Shown one piece after another: positions 47,320-60,063 of a stretch of 64,000 bases of DNA. A program made the translations under genes and the position numbers. The stretch's first letter is position 1, and every line of letters starts with the position of its first letter. This DNA comes from Isoperla grammatica (taxonomy: Eukaryota; Arthropoda; Insecta; Plecoptera; Perlodidae), in NCBI GenBank assembly GCA_945910005.1, contig OX246741.1, positions 1,970,001 through 2,034,000 of the forward strand, given 5' to 3'. The notes beneath the pieces were generated by a model, which was not told where the DNA came from, ran no database searches, and was given only the letters and a program-made list of their open reading frames with translations.

Positions 47320-49335
47320 TTATTTTCATTATATATTCGAAATGTTGTAATAGAGGACTTGTGTTTTTTTTCTCGTGAGCAATTTAATTCACCTGTCGTA
47401 TATTTATTGTGCGCTCCTCCCTGCATAGAGTCCATTAAAAGAGGTGGGGCTTGGTCGTGGCTTTGTATTGCACCGTCCGTACACAAAAGACAAAACTGTC
47501 TTATTGGCAGGGTGACATTTTTACCATCTTGTATAGGTGAGACCCATTATGTGCCCCAACTATCGCCGACCCCGCCTCGCCTTGTGTGCGCAACCGTACT
47601 TGAAGGGTCTCACATATTTATGCAAATCACTTTCGAGTGTCTCGAATTAAATGTCGATCTGAAGCGACTCGACTTCTCGAGATGTGTTTAGATTTAGATA
47701 TCAAGTGTTTCCGGGAACGACTTCAACTTTCGAGTTTGGTTAGTTTGATGCAAATTGGTCCCAATTGGAAGGAGCGACATGAATGAATGCCCTCCGCTCA
47801 CTTGAAAGTCATTTTATTGTGTATGCGGCGGTTTTAATTAGGACATTTTTAGTTGAAATCTTCTCACAAGAAAAAGCTGGTAAAAAATAGAACTAACTTC
47901 CAAGTTATACCTGAAATATAAGTGCTGCACCTAGCGGATGTGGTTGGTTTCGCGACACAGCGTAATCATCTGCTTAGTTGTTATTAGTATTGCATCATTA
48001 ATAGGCCTCACTTCCTTCTGTCTCTCTCTTCACCCTACACCAATTACAACGCTGTCGTCTCGACTATTCACTATTATTTGTAATTTACTAATATAGGTTT
48101 GCTAAGTTTAACTGTTCGTACAAATTTACATAAAATATGTTTGTTTTTTTTTAAATCTGGAATAAGCGAATCAATTACACGAAACATGATATAGAAGCTG
48201 CATTTATTCAATTCCCAACTATAGCCTATATACTTTTATTTACAGGCTGAAGAGGGTCTAGCAGCCCTGCAGTAGCCTTCTGTATCCGTTCTGGGTATGG
48301 TAAACCACAATAAATAAAATAATAATGCTTTTCTTTGTACCAAGTTTTCAACAAAAAGTTTTGCCACTCAGTACTAAAATCGGATGTTGAAAACAAAACA
48401 AGCACACTCGACCGTTAATTGGTATAATACAACAAAAAACGTTCGCTCGTTACATCGTTATGCGTAGTGCATTGCAGGGTGCTTGTTTTGGTGCTCTGTG
48501 TGTACCACACGTCAAACGTTGCACCGAAGGTTTCATCGTGTTATTAACATGACTGTACATCAAACATTGTTTAGTTTTTTCTCTAATCCTAAATTCTTGT
48601 TGTTGGTATGTTATTACCCTGCTCGAGTAGTGTGTGTATTGGTGACGTACGAACATTCAAACCAGTTAACTCTCCGTTATCACGTAATCTAAAACACCCA
48701 TTTAACTACTTTTCTCCGGGTAAAAACATCATCTTCAGTTATTGAGTGTGTCCGTGATGGAAGACTAAATCCTTGGCAACCTACTTTAATTGGACAATTA
48801 ATTCAAATGATTCTTACATTTCTAGGGGTTTATTTATGTCGAGTGTGACATAGTCGTTGTCATTGGAGGAAGTCTGGTGATGCTAATGTATGCATGCGCG
48901 TTAGGACTGTCAGTGGGCGGGCGAGGTGGACCAACGTCCAAATGGAATGTCGACTGTTGAGGGGTCCAACTAAACGTGTTAGTCTCCCTATTAGAACTTA
49001 TTTTTATACTTATGTGTTTTTAAAACTTAGTACCGGTAATGTTCGTGTTAATAGGACGAAGGAAAAGTATTGTTTGGCCAATGTCCGTGGATTGCCAATA
49101 TTGAAGGCCTTGCTGCAATAACCAGCTGCCTCCGCGTACCCGAATGGAAAAGGAGCTTCATGATTTACGAATTTACTCAAGAACCAGACTGCTCCAGAAG
49201 CCGCATGGTTTTTGCTCCTGACTTAGTTTACTCAAAATTCTCACTAATACAGTTTTCTTGTACTTAATTGGTTTATAAGTTATTTTGGTGCGACGCTGGA
49301 GAGGGGAGTGGAACGAAAAGTGGATTTTTGATTAT
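47320..49335. other. unique DNA, no gene recognised
   Basis: Several open frames of 60-130 codons, none with a recognisable domain or paired splice sites. Confidence 0.4.
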
Positions 49336-49339
49336 TTTC

Positions 49340-49386
49340 CCATAATCGCCCCCCGGCCCCGTGACTTAAGTCCAGGTCCGCCACTG
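49340..49386. mobile_element. solo hAT-type terminus
   Basis: The complement starts CAGTGGCGGACCTGGACTTA and continues into a GC-rich GGGGCCGGGGGG stretch, the form of a hAT-superfamily end related to the CAGTGGCGTAGC ends at 50144/51233. No left partner was found nearby, so a truncated copy. Confidence 0.4.
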
Positions 49387-50135
49387 TAACCCTTGCTGAT
49401 GCTCTGGTACAGTCGCCTCGTATATTATCTTAGTTATGTTAGTGCGGCATTAGCATACTGGAGACTGGCATACTGGGATGGGGCCAGCTATAGAGCCGAG
49501 TTTGGGCGTCCCTCGTGTTGATATTTTTGGCAATACTCGTTCGTATTTAAAGATTCACCCCCTGTTGCGTGTCTGACCATGTGACCACGTTGCCTTGCTT
49601 CGTTCACAGCGCATGCGCAGGCAGTTACGTCCTCCACCTCACGATAGTTCGGTATACTGTACAATATGGTGATGATTGACTGGTCGAATGCGTTATGTTC
49701 AAATTATAGCAAATATCGTATATTTTACTACATGGAACACGTCAGTCGTCATTACTTGTTGTAATTTCCTCATTATCGTTTTAAAGAAAAGTGGGGGAAA
49801 GGTGCATGATTGTGAAAATATTGCACACCGGCAATTTTATTCATCTAGAATAGATTCTAGACCTCCATCCGTATAGTATTTTCAATTTATGCTGAAATGT
49901 GTACCTAAATTGTTCTAAAGTAACCTTGTGCCTGCTGATTGCTAACGTCGTAGATGTGTGAGGCATTGGCCAACCAAATGTCAGTATTGGAAAAGCCACC
50001 CGCTGATTGGCTCAGATTCACTTGTCTACGACGTAGGCTTCCACAAAGTTGCTGTGGAACCGCTTTATAAAATGAATCTCACTTGGCTTGTTGTGATCTG
50101 GAAGTATTCACAAGTAACAGGACCCGGATAGTGTT

Positions 50136-50143
50136 GTCTTCCT
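50136..50143. repeat. left 8-bp target-site duplication of hAT element
   Basis: GTCTTCCT, repeated exactly at 51234-51241. Confidence 0.9.
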
Positions 50144-51233
50144 CAGTGGCGTAGCGCAGAAGTCGGGGGCCCCCCCGCGACATTGGCCATTGGGCATGGT
50201 GGGATCAAGCAACGGGGGGTATGGGGGGCGGAGCCCATGAAAAGCGCCGCAGGCGAAAATTTTGAAAGCAGGTTTCAAGAGTGCATTTGGTGCGTTTTAG
50301 GAAAAAGTGGTGGGCTGAATGTAATACCGAAACAATGTAGTTTGTGTGCGTCAATTTGTTTTGTCGTCATGTCGAGTTACAATTCACAGCATACTTGGCA
50401 ACATATTAACGTTTGATCTTATTTTCGCCCCCCCCCCCCCCCCCCAAATCCACCACTTCCTTGCGACGTAATAATAATGGAATTGGATGCAAACTGAATT
50501 TCATCGTTACCGTGATCAGCGGGCTCAGTCTCAGTCGTTGGGCTAAGAGATGATATTGAGGCTGTTGGTTTCTGAGACGAGGTAGCGGATAGACAATCAG
50601 TTGCACTTTCTGTCTCATCTGATGGTAAACTAAGTGATTTTAAATGTGATTTGACTTTTTGTTCGTCGTTTTGTTTTGTTGTTGAATTGGGTTTTTTAGC
50701 AAAGAATTGTTCGAGTTTTGGTAATTTTGCAGCACTAAGTTCACTTTCTGTTTTTTGTTTTCGTTTCTGAGCGCCACTTATTATAAGTTCTACCACTCAT
50801 TGTAAATAATATATATATTAACAAATAACATAGTAACAGAATAATAAAATAGAAACAGCCAGCCATCCGTTTATGACTTGGCTCGCTATAGCGTCTAAAT
50901 ATTTCGCTGTCCAAAACGGAATTGTTGGTTGTCTAGAGAATTCAATGGTGTCTTGTCTTCTTTATAATGAATATTATATTCAAATTGACAGTTGTGTGAA
51001 TATTCTTGAGACCTGTGAGTGTGACTGATTTCCTGGCTGATACAACATTTTCCTTTTTTTTTTGTGGGGGGGGGGGAGGCCGCGAATTTTGTAATTTTAT
51101 TTAAAATACATTTTAATTGATTTGTTGTCTTATTTGAAATTTTCATAAAATACGATCTATATCATCGGGGGCCCCCGCTTCGCGGGGGCCCCCCCGCCTT
51201 GCGGGGTTTACGGGGCCTTCCGCTACGCCACTG
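50144..51233 (-). mobile_element. 1.09-kb non-autonomous hAT element
   Basis: Both ends carry the 13-bp perfect inverted repeat CAGTGGCGTAGCG and are flanked by the identical octamer GTCTTCCT. The subterminal regions are extremely GC-rich (runs of GGGGGCCCCC). Inside, on the minus strand, a remnant of a transposase N-terminus survives (50419-50796); the remainder of the transposase is absent. This is an internally deleted derivative that would need enzyme supplied elsewhere. Intact ends and duplication suggest a recent insertion. Confidence 0.88.
50419..50796 (-). pseudogene. hAT transposase N-terminal remnant (ZMYM1-like type)
   Basis: The frame includes SGAQKRKQKTESEL...KLPKLEQFFAKKP. An (M)SGA-KRK... 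segment followed by KLPKL--FF is a recurrent N-terminus of ZMYM1-like hAT transposases. The frame begins at a GTG only because an in-frame TGA precedes it; an ATG-AGT-GG lies just upstream, separated by about 19 bp that partly repeat AGTGG, suggesting a small insertion broke the natural start. The C-terminal end runs into an 18-base poly-C (50428-50445 on plus). There is no DDE catalytic core, no dimerisation domain and no function expected. Confidence 0.6.
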
Positions 51234-51241
51234 GTCTTCCT

Positions 51242-53035
51242 GTTGTAACACCAACATGCGTGCGCACCTTCTCGTTATATGGGCGCCAAACAGACAGCAC
51301 GAGGAGACTGTCCTTCCGTTCATCTATAACGGTCACTGTTTTAAAACAACGTGCAATTATGAGAATAATCACGGATCACACAATCCTGGAAACGACGTAT
51401 ATGTTCCGTGTCGCGGCCATGTTTTAAATTGTAATCATTATTACTGACGAGTGACGACAAGTTCGTCCACTTGGCCCATAATCCTAAATTAGAAAACAGA
51501 ATGCAGCCAGTATTGAATCCACGCGAAATAACGTTGTTCCGGTCATATCCGAGAACGCTGATCACCATTCGAAAAATTGATAACGATGTTTATCAAGGAT
51601 GGTTTGATTTTTTTTTTTAAGATTTCATAAGGACTAAAAATACCACGAAACAACATTCTTTTGAAGACGTGTTATTTTTAATTATTGTGGAATATAGAGA
51701 ATCCAAAAGTACTCCTCTACTGATCACAGTACTAGAAGCGTTAGTGGGGCAGTCTTTAGTTCTTGTCTTACGGAATTGGATATTGTTATATCGATATCCA
51801 TGTTTTAAATGTTGTGTACCTATAAGGAGATGCGACAACTATACGATAATGTGGCATAATTTTATCATTGGTGATAGCTGAACTTGAATCAAGTCATATG
51901 GACTCTGTAATAACATTGGACACCATCTAATCTTCTAGTTTATGCTAATTACAAAACCCTCTCGGCTAACCCACAGAAATCATTGTATGCATATTTGGGC
52001 AGAGACGTTACACGGACGGTGTGTCTGTGGTTTTATGGGTGTATTCCTGCTTCCGTTCAAGAGCAACCCGCGTTCTCACCCTGGGTGGAGCATGGACGTT
52101 AATCTCTGACCATGATACGATTCAACGTGAACATTCCGTCGGTTATGTCGCTACGTCACGCATAAGGAACGAAACGTACGATGTGACTGTGAAGGCTCCA
52201 CTGAATACTATCTCTAGTACATCTGTAAGGTACACGGTTAGCACACGTTTATTAAATAAAACGGGTTGAAAGGAAATGGGTATTTAGTATAGCGTTTGTT
52301 GCCACGATTGATACCGGTTTCTACGTTTCCTGGTATGTATGTATGTATGTAACGAAAATTGCTTCACCCATGCATGTGCGTAGCAATTACCGTGTTTTCT
52401 TCTCTTTTCATACAGATCCCTATCATTTGACCCAGGTCCATGTCCCAGGTCTCAAGATGTGCAAGTTGCGCAACTAGCTGTTACCTTTAACTAGTGAAGT
52501 TCTGCACAAATCTGCATGAATTGTAGCTATGGAAAATGTGTATAGTGTTTTTACGTGGGCAGTTTCGCGTGTTAATTATAGACAATTAAAACTATAATGA
52601 CATTATTAGTGTCGTGTACTTGATGCATTTTTTCACACAACGTGAATTCCGCGCCCGAGAAGCGTTCGTGACCAAACGACAGATGCAGCAAGGAAGCGAA
52701 AAAAAGGCGACAATCACTGATTGTTATTTCCATGTGTAGACTTACGCCTGGACTCACGATGCAGGTAAATCAAAGTGGTCGTGTGTTGCATCACCTTTGA
52801 AACTAGCCGCATATTATCAGGGATCAGGGTAATTATCCAACATGAAATGAAATCATTTTAAAAACGGCTGCCTTACATAAACAAACGTAGTACGAGTGCG
52901 CAAATTACCTTTTCACATATGATTTTTGTATATTGTGCTTATTGATCGACAAAAACGCTCTGAATGAGGAAGCTGGAAACTCTCGCCATCTCACTGTTTG
53001 AAAAGCGTTGACTGACTGGACGAACATTGTGTCAA
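51242..53035. other. unique DNA with one strong acceptor-like site
   Basis: Contains a short (GTAT)n at 52334-52350 and the possible terminal exon described at 52416. The 52021-52269 open frame has no domain I recognise. Confidence 0.35.
52416..52494 (+). CDS. candidate 3'-terminal exon piece
   Basis: A long pyrimidine tract (TTTTCTTCTCTTTTCATACAG) ends at 52415, one of the best acceptors in the window. Two frames stay open afterwards: one to TAG at 52475-52477 (peptide ends VHVPGLKMCKLRN) and one to TAG at 52492-52494 (ends DVQVAQLAVTFN). The frame cannot be chosen without the upstream exon. It may equally be a non-coding exon or a false site. Confidence 0.2.
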
Positions 53036-53089
53036 AAGCTACTCGTAGTTGTTACAACAGTAATATAAATAATATACGCTTCTTATAAA

Positions 53090-54742
53090 ATGTTCTGCAC
53101 AGTTGTTAGTGCAGACATCCCTACCCGCACAGTAGCTGACAGAGATATGGTTTATGTGGGGGCCCAACTGTTGAGCAATGATTGGTGGGACGCAACAGTT
53201 GTTAGTGCAGACATCCCTACCCGCACAGTAGCTGACAGAGATATGGTTTATGTGGGGGCCCAACTGTTGAGCAATGATTGGTGTGACGCAACAGTTGTTA
53301 GTGCAGACATCCCTACCCGCACAGTAGCTGACAGAGATATGGTTTATGTGGGGGCCCAACTGTTGAGCAATGATTGGTGGGACGCAACAGTTGTTAGTGC
53401 AGACATCCCTACCCGCACAGTAGCTGACAGAGATATGGTTTATGTGGGGGCCCAACTGTTGAGCAATGATTGGTGGGACGTAACAGTTGTTAGTGCAGAC
53501 ATCCCTACCCGCACAGTAGCTGACAGAGATATGGTTTATGTGGGGGCCCAACTGTTGAGCAATGATTGGTGGGACGCAACAGTTGTTAGTGCAGACATCC
53601 CTACCCGCACAGTAGCTGACAGAGATATGGTTTATGTGGGGGAACACCTGTTGAGCAATGATTGGTGGGACGCAACAGTTGTTAGTGCAGACATCCCTAC
53701 CCGCACAGTAGCTGACAGAGATATGGTTTATGTGGCTGTGTCTGGGCCCAACTGTTGAGCAATGATTGGTGGGACGCAACAGTTGTTAGTGCAGACATCC
53801 CTACCCGCACAGTAGCTGACAGAGATATGGTTTATGTGGGGGCCCAACTGTTGAGCAATGATTGGTGGGACGCAACAGTTGTTAGTGCAGACATCCCTAC
53901 CCGCACAGTAGCTGACAGAGATATGGTTTATGTGGGGGGCCCAACTGTTGAGCAATGATTGGTGGGACGCAACAGTTGTTAGTGCAGACATCCCTACCCG
54001 CACAGTAGCTGACAGAGATATGGTTTGTGTGGATGTGTCTGCGCCCAACTGTTGAGCAATGATTGGTGGGACGCAACAGTTGTTAGTGCAGACATCCCTA
54101 CCCGCACAGTAGCTGACAGAGATATGGTTTATGTGGCTGTGTCTGGGCCCAACTGTTGAGCAATGATTGGTGGGACGCAACAGTTGTTAGTGCAGACATC
54201 CCTACCCGCACAGTAGCTGACAGAGATATGGTTTATGTGGGGGGCCCAACTGTTGAGCAATGATTGGTGGGACGCAACAGTTGTTAGTGCAGACATCCCT
54301 ACCCGCACAGTAGCTGGCAGAGATATGGTTTATGTGGATATGTCGGGACCCCACTGTTGAGCAATGATTGGTGGGACGCAACAGTTGTTAGTGCAGACAT
54401 CCCTACCCGCACAGTAGCTGACAGAGATATGGTTTATGTGGCTGTGTCTGGGCCCAACTGTTGAGCAATGATTGGTGGGACGCAACAGTTGTTAGTGCAG
54501 ACATCCCTACCCGCACAGTAGCTGGCAGAGATATGGTTTATGTGGATGTGTCTGGGCCCAACTGTTGAGCAATGATTGGTGGGACGCAACAGTTGTTAGT
54601 GCAGACATCCCTACCTGCACAGTAGCTGGCAGAGATATGGTTTATGTGGGGGCCCAACTGTTGAGCAATGATTGGTGGGACGCAACAGTTGTTAGTGCAG
54701 ACATCCCTACCCGCACAGTAGCTGACAGAGATATGGTTTATG
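53090..54742. repeat. ~96-bp minisatellite, 17 copies, with internal dyad
   Basis: The landmark GTGCAGACATCCCTACC appears 17 times. The basic period is 96 bp (first eight copies nearly invariant). Later copies have a longer linker (GTGGCTGTGTCTGGGCCCAA or GTGGATGTGTCTG...) giving periods of about 98-107. Each unit holds CAACTGTTG and, 19 bp on, the inverted CAACAGTTG, so every repeat junction can form a 9-bp stem. Since 96 = 3 x 32, long frames of 222 and 246 codons remain open on both strands; simultaneous openness of both strands argues for periodicity rather than coding. Confidence 0.97.
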
Positions 54743-54769
54743 GCCACATTTGCACGCAGGTATAAAACT

Positions 54770-57700
54770 GTACTTATGGCCAGTTATTCGTGTAGGATGA
54801 CGACTATGGTGGTGGATACACATATCTTGTTGCGCTTCGCAGGAGTAATGGAACGCACGGCTTTATATCATATAACATTTTTCAGTAGTTGTTGTTGATC
54901 TAGTACCTTATAACAGGGCGTGCTACATTTATGTGCAGCAATCCAGCTTGCATGCTGTTTATCGCTTTGTACGAGGCAGGGGTGGATAAAAGACAAGGGT
55001 AATGTATATTATTGTATATTACTGATTGATTGTTTTGCGCTGCTAAATTTGAAATTTAAAATGTATTATTTATACAGTAATGAATTTCTTATAAAAGTTT
55101 TGTATTTAAAGTTCTTATACGATTTAGCATTGTTTGTAGTAGCATGGGTATTACGTCAAGTCGACGTAATTTGCTTTTGTTTCACATTGATTTCGGCCTC
55201 ACTTTTAACCAATTATAATCCAGCATGCATTTACATGAAACAGATCCACAATTTGGTTGTGATTAATGTTCTCATTCTTACAGGTTATACATAATAGTAT
55301 TCGTCTCTACGTTCTTCTACCTCACTAATGCATAAGTTGCTAAAGTAACCAACACTCGCCGAGGATCGAGTAAGTACCTTGTGCGTGGCTCCCTAGTCAG
55401 CATATAACCAGTCTGAGGCGGGACCATGTTTTGAACCCCTGCTGCAATGGGACACGGATATCGTAAACAAGCTTGATGCAAGGAAGTGAGTTTGTTGGGT
55501 CGCCCACACATGCATGTTGTACGTGTACGTGTATTCATGCTTATAAACATCGAGAGCAGATCGAACCAATTGAGAGGTTACTCCTGGTGTAGGCTACCAT
55601 CATCTTGGAGTATAGACTACCAGTGCCAGGTAACACTCGAACGCAAGGAGTCGAGCACAAAGGATATACGATTAAAAAATCTGTTAACAGTTCCATTTGT
55701 AATAAACTTGAAACAGGAGATCTAGCGATATTGATGCTATTCGCGTGCTTTCCATCTTCTCTTGTTCTTACCAATGTGGAACCGGAGTTGTATTCCACAC
55801 GTTCAATGGTTCAATGGTTTAATGGTACTATGAATTGACATTTGTCAACTGGACTCATGGATTGTAAGAGTGCGATACTTATGGGACACATGCATCTTAA
55901 AACTACTTCTGTCAATATTCTCCTTGGTGGAACTGAAAAGCCATCACACGTACTCCGTTTGATAATCTTTATAAATTATGGAGTTGATGTTTTATTAATA
56001 TGAACACTTTAATGTAAAGCGGCTACATAGAAAGCAAACAAAACAAAACGTGACGTCGAAAAACATTGAGCCTGATATGATAGATTCCATGAAGTGCTGA
56101 AAACACTCTTATTAATGACCACGCTGAAAGCTGGTCGTCATGTGGAGGAAATAATTAGGTCATTTTACACTGTCTCGGCTTCTGGGTAATGGACTCTTAT
56201 AAGTATAGTTTATACGATAGTTGTGCCCCGGGGTACCTGAATCACCGCTTGGAACAAGGGATATAGACGAACGAGCGTGTTTTTGCGCCGCGCTCAGTTA
56301 TGAGAGAGTGAGACACACAAAAAGGGGTAACCAAAAAACACTGTCACGTCGAGCGCAATCTTGCTCACCTGTTGATGTAGCTAATTAACACGTTTGGTGC
56401 ATCCTTGCATTCCCGGGCTGGGGGGGTGTCAATGCAGCGTGGAGTCGGCATCATCCTGAGCTCGAACACTTGTCAACTACCCGCTGGGCAGATTAATCGT
56501 CGGCCCACGTATCTACATTACACGTTAACTATCTATATCCTTGTGTTGTGTTGTGTCCTTACCGCTCTTACCGTCTTGCAAGCTTGATAGGAAGACAATA
56601 TTCTCCAAGTACAATATGCACATTTCTTTATTTTTTATTTATTGTTAAGGGTTATAATAAAGCATATCGTATAACATGAAAACATTGAATACGTACTAGT
56701 AAAGTGCCCTTCTAAGCCTAGGAGAAATAAAAATAAAATAAAATAAGCGTATTCAAAATAATAACTACAGAAATAAGATTATTCATTTTTGTATTATTAT
56801 TTTTTTACAACATTCTTATCATGTATGAATATAGAAATGCATGTGCCCATGCACAACTGCGCTCCTTCAAGCTCTCCAGAACTTTAGATGCACCTTCAGC
56901 ATGTTGAGGGCGTCTTTGCCGGTGACACAACGTGTCATTTATGACACATTACCGGAAGTTTTGCGAGTTATCTTATGACTATGCCGTAGTTCTATGAAAA
57001 TGAAATGGTTACGCCCCCCTCTCAATGTAGTTATAGTTTGTGTGAAGCAAACATCAGTTACGGTAATGGGAAATGCGCTTGTTTGTGGTTAAAACAATGT
57101 GATAGCTAATTAAATAACATACATGGTACTAACAACGCTGTCATTGCGTATGAAAATTATCCTTATCTTTTAAGAAGGGGGGAGGGGGTTTTCCTTCCCC
57201 GTATTTTGTAGCTTAGACCTTGGAGATTTTTTGTGTGTATGTGTACACGTTGTTGTCATTATAGATTGCAGTCTTGTGTGTTTTGTAACCGTGCGCATAA
57301 AAAATGTGGTGAGAGACCCGAGTAGCTAATTATTTCTGTTGTAAATGCAGTGTTTGCACGTTTAATTGTTGGCGAATTATCGCGAGCCGGCCGCGCTGAG
57401 TGAAGGATATTATACGATAGAGCCCGGAGTGTAATTAACTTAGGCGCTGGTTTGCGATGAAGGGTTTCGCCACTTGTTAATAAGTTTCGTCTGCAGAGTT
57501 TTATACGCCCGGGGTGACGCGATGACGTCATCATAGCAGCAGCTACACTCGTGTGTTCAGTTCACCCTCGTCGTGGTCCACCTTACACCCACACGTGTAG
57601 TCTATAGCCTCAACAGTCGACGGACCTTTCAACAGCGCTAATTTCACGAGATTCAGCAGCGTTCCTTCACACATTGTTATAAATGCAGTCTTCCGCTAAG

Positions 57701-58015
57701 TAGAGTGCACAGGCCTTGTTAGTTATTAGTTACGCCCACACTTCCAGGTAACCAACGGAAGCTAGTAAATTATCCTTAATGGACCTGATTCAATTAGATG
57801 GTAGGAACTAGAGAACTTGAAAAATTAGTTGGTACCATTGGACTCTGATAAGTGGTATTTGTCACGTGTATCACATTCCGTTGGTTGTGGAGTGTTGTAC
57901 GCCTACTTCGTTTTAGCTTTCACCAAACTTTGAAGTGCACGTTTTAGTATTTTGACAATGCACTCAGCATGGCTATAAATGTTTAGTAGATATAATATTA
58001 ATATCGTTATGATAA
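54770..58015. other. unique DNA, no gene recognised
   Basis: An acceptor-like tract (GTTCTCATTCTTACAG) ends at about 55282 with only short open frames after it. A B-box-like minus-strand motif lies near 55430. No other supportable feature. Confidence 0.35.
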
Positions 58016-58047
58016 TCGAAACGAAATTGAAATGCTTTCAATCCACG

Positions 58048-58118
58048 ACTTGAAATCGCATTCGAACCCACGCCCTTCGAGCCTGAAGCCGCGTTCAGTC
58101 TCGGGCGGCCACGGTGTA
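58048..58118 (-). mobile_element. tRNA-like SINE head relic
   Basis: On the minus strand CGTGGCCGCCCGAGACTGAAC resembles an A-box region and GGCGTGGGTTCGAATGC a B-box, at tRNA-like spacing. No intact acceptor stem. Confidence 0.45.
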
Positions 58119-58705
58119 ATAATGCAAGTATATAGGCGTGTTGTATATATCAATGAATATATATTCATATTTTACTCATACATTCGTCTGTCTTGCGTAA
58201 TTGTGTGATGTACTTTCGATTGTCTCTCTGTCCACACTAGTTTTGAATAACACGCTTGATTTAAGAATAACTTATCTGCTTGGATAAAAAAGAAATGAAA
58301 TGCCATAGCATAGAAAGTTAATTGTGAAAGGAAATATGGCGTACTGTTATATTTTAAGTGGCTGTTTAATTTTATCGGCTGTTGTGTTGATGTAGCTCTC
58401 CACTTGAGACATAACGATCGTTAATTAACAGTGTTGTCAAACCTGTCGACCTGTTGTGTTGCACTGGCGGAGGTAAATTAGATTGAATTGAGTAGAGTGG
58501 TGCACACTTGAACCAGATGACTCATTCAAGTAACCCCTTCAATAATCAGGACAACACTATTGACGTTATTCGTGTTTCTGTCGAGTGTGATTTACCTCTG
58601 ATTAATTAGTTAATGTATAATGTTGTAAGGCAAATTAGGCCGGTGTAAGTGGAATACCGCATATGACTAACATACTGGTTAAATATGAAATACAAACACA
58701 TTTAC

Positions 58706-58900
58706 CTGATAGTTGATTTTTGGTGATCAGTTGAAATAGTTCGAGCAGCCAACGCTCGGCGTCTGGGGCGCTGGCGAGATGAATGCGCTGGTTGAAGGGA
58801 AGGAAGGGCACTGCTATTTTACTTGGGCGCCATTCTTTGTCTAAAAGCAAGGGCGGTTGCGCACAGACGTCGTATATACATACTTTGAACATCCTTTGGC
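58706..58900 (-). CDS. candidate internal coding exon, C-terminal part of a PH-like domain
   Basis: On the minus strand an open frame ends at a strong donor (ATCAG|GTAAATG, GT at 58705-58704) after about 62-65 codons. Candidate acceptor AGs lie at 58902-58901 (TTGAG) and 58895-58894 (AAAG). The stronger-looking CTGCAG at 58914 would put an in-frame TGA at 58904, so it is disfavoured unless the exon is non-coding there. The peptide contains MFKVCIYDVCAQPPLLLDKE, then WRPSKIAVPFLPFNQRIHLA, then SAPDAERWLLELFQLITKNQ. The last part, a strand followed by a helix with a single buried Trp (APDAERWLLEL), matches how PH domains end. The exact family is not recognised. It is the best coding candidate in the window, on the same strand as 3910-4104, though membership of one gene is not shown. 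Confidence 0.5.
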
Positions 58901-58914
58901 CTCAAGGGTAGCAC

Positions 58915-60055
58915 TGCAGAAATATATTAACAGTGAAAGCACACCAAAAAAGTGTGCCTAAGCGCTACAATTAACTCTCATATCAATGTGTATCATAAAT
59001 ATATTGTATCCATACCGAGGTATTACCTATATTAAGTTTGGGCGTCTGCTCAAGGGTTAAGCATTTGTGAACATTTTGTTAGTATTATCGTATAGGAAAT
59101 AAATACCCAAACTCCAATTATAGTACACACTGACCACACCGTGAGCAGTTTTGGTGCAGGGATTGGAATACAAGTTGCTCCACGCGTCTCGCGAGTTGGA
59201 CCGTGGATGAGTTCCAAGAACTCAGCTCTTGCAGGTGCATCACTATCTAAACTCTTTGAAATGACGCGTTTTAAGTTTATAATCTCTTTGCTCTTGTGAT
59301 GTGTCTAGTCGGTCCATGCACACTGCTCCATGGCGGATGTGCAGTGTGCTGTACACAGAGTGAGTGGACACAAACAAGGTGGCATCTTCTCCACTCGGTC
59401 TGCAGCGCTATTATTAGAAGCCAAGCTGCACAGACTTGCAACATTACAACACAAAACGTAATCCTTCTTGAGCATTGAAAATAAACACACAACAAAAACA
59501 TTATAATGGAGAGAAGAATTTTTGCCACAGCTTGTACGATGTACCCACACACAAAGTGAAGGTGTTGTTGGGTGAGTGACTCGGCAGAATGCAGAGTCGA
59601 CGTTTTCCGTGGCGCGTTTCGAACCAACAAATTGACTTTCCGCGAGGAAGGTGTGTCCGTCAGTGAGGCCTCTCGGAGCCACCACGTTCTCACGATTCCC
59701 TTTTGCATAATATCAACTCGTTTTGCGCAGAAAGTCGACTGACTGCCACGGCCGCATCTATGATGACATTTCAATGGGCTAATTGAATGGAGATGAATCT
59801 GTTAGCTAGGTTGTACAATCGGTTCGAGCAAGTCATCGCAGCGTCCGTCCAATCCGTTCAATAATACGAACAAGCAGATATCGTTTTATTGGTGGAACAA
59901 ATCGGCGATAAGACTCTCTTCTCTCTTGTGTAGACTATTTTAATGGAACACAAAACGAGCCTATTGTGTGTTATTGAAACCTTGTTACCGACGAGTGTGT
60001 TTAACCAATTCATCATACAAATTAGTTAATTTGATTGAGTTTCTCTTGAGTAGAG
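58915..60055. other. presumed intron or intergenic DNA
   Basis: No second exon matching 58706-58900 could be picked out upstream on the minus strand. The 165-codon minus frame at 59277-59774 shows no domain and no codon-like conservation pattern I can identify. Confidence 0.3.
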
Positions 60056-60063
60056 TTATACAG

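Noticed and set aside
53039..54180. Open frames of 246, 222 and 150 codons on both strands
   Set aside because: They lie wholly in the 96-bp minisatellite (3 x 32), are open on both strands at once and have no domain; periodicity explains them.
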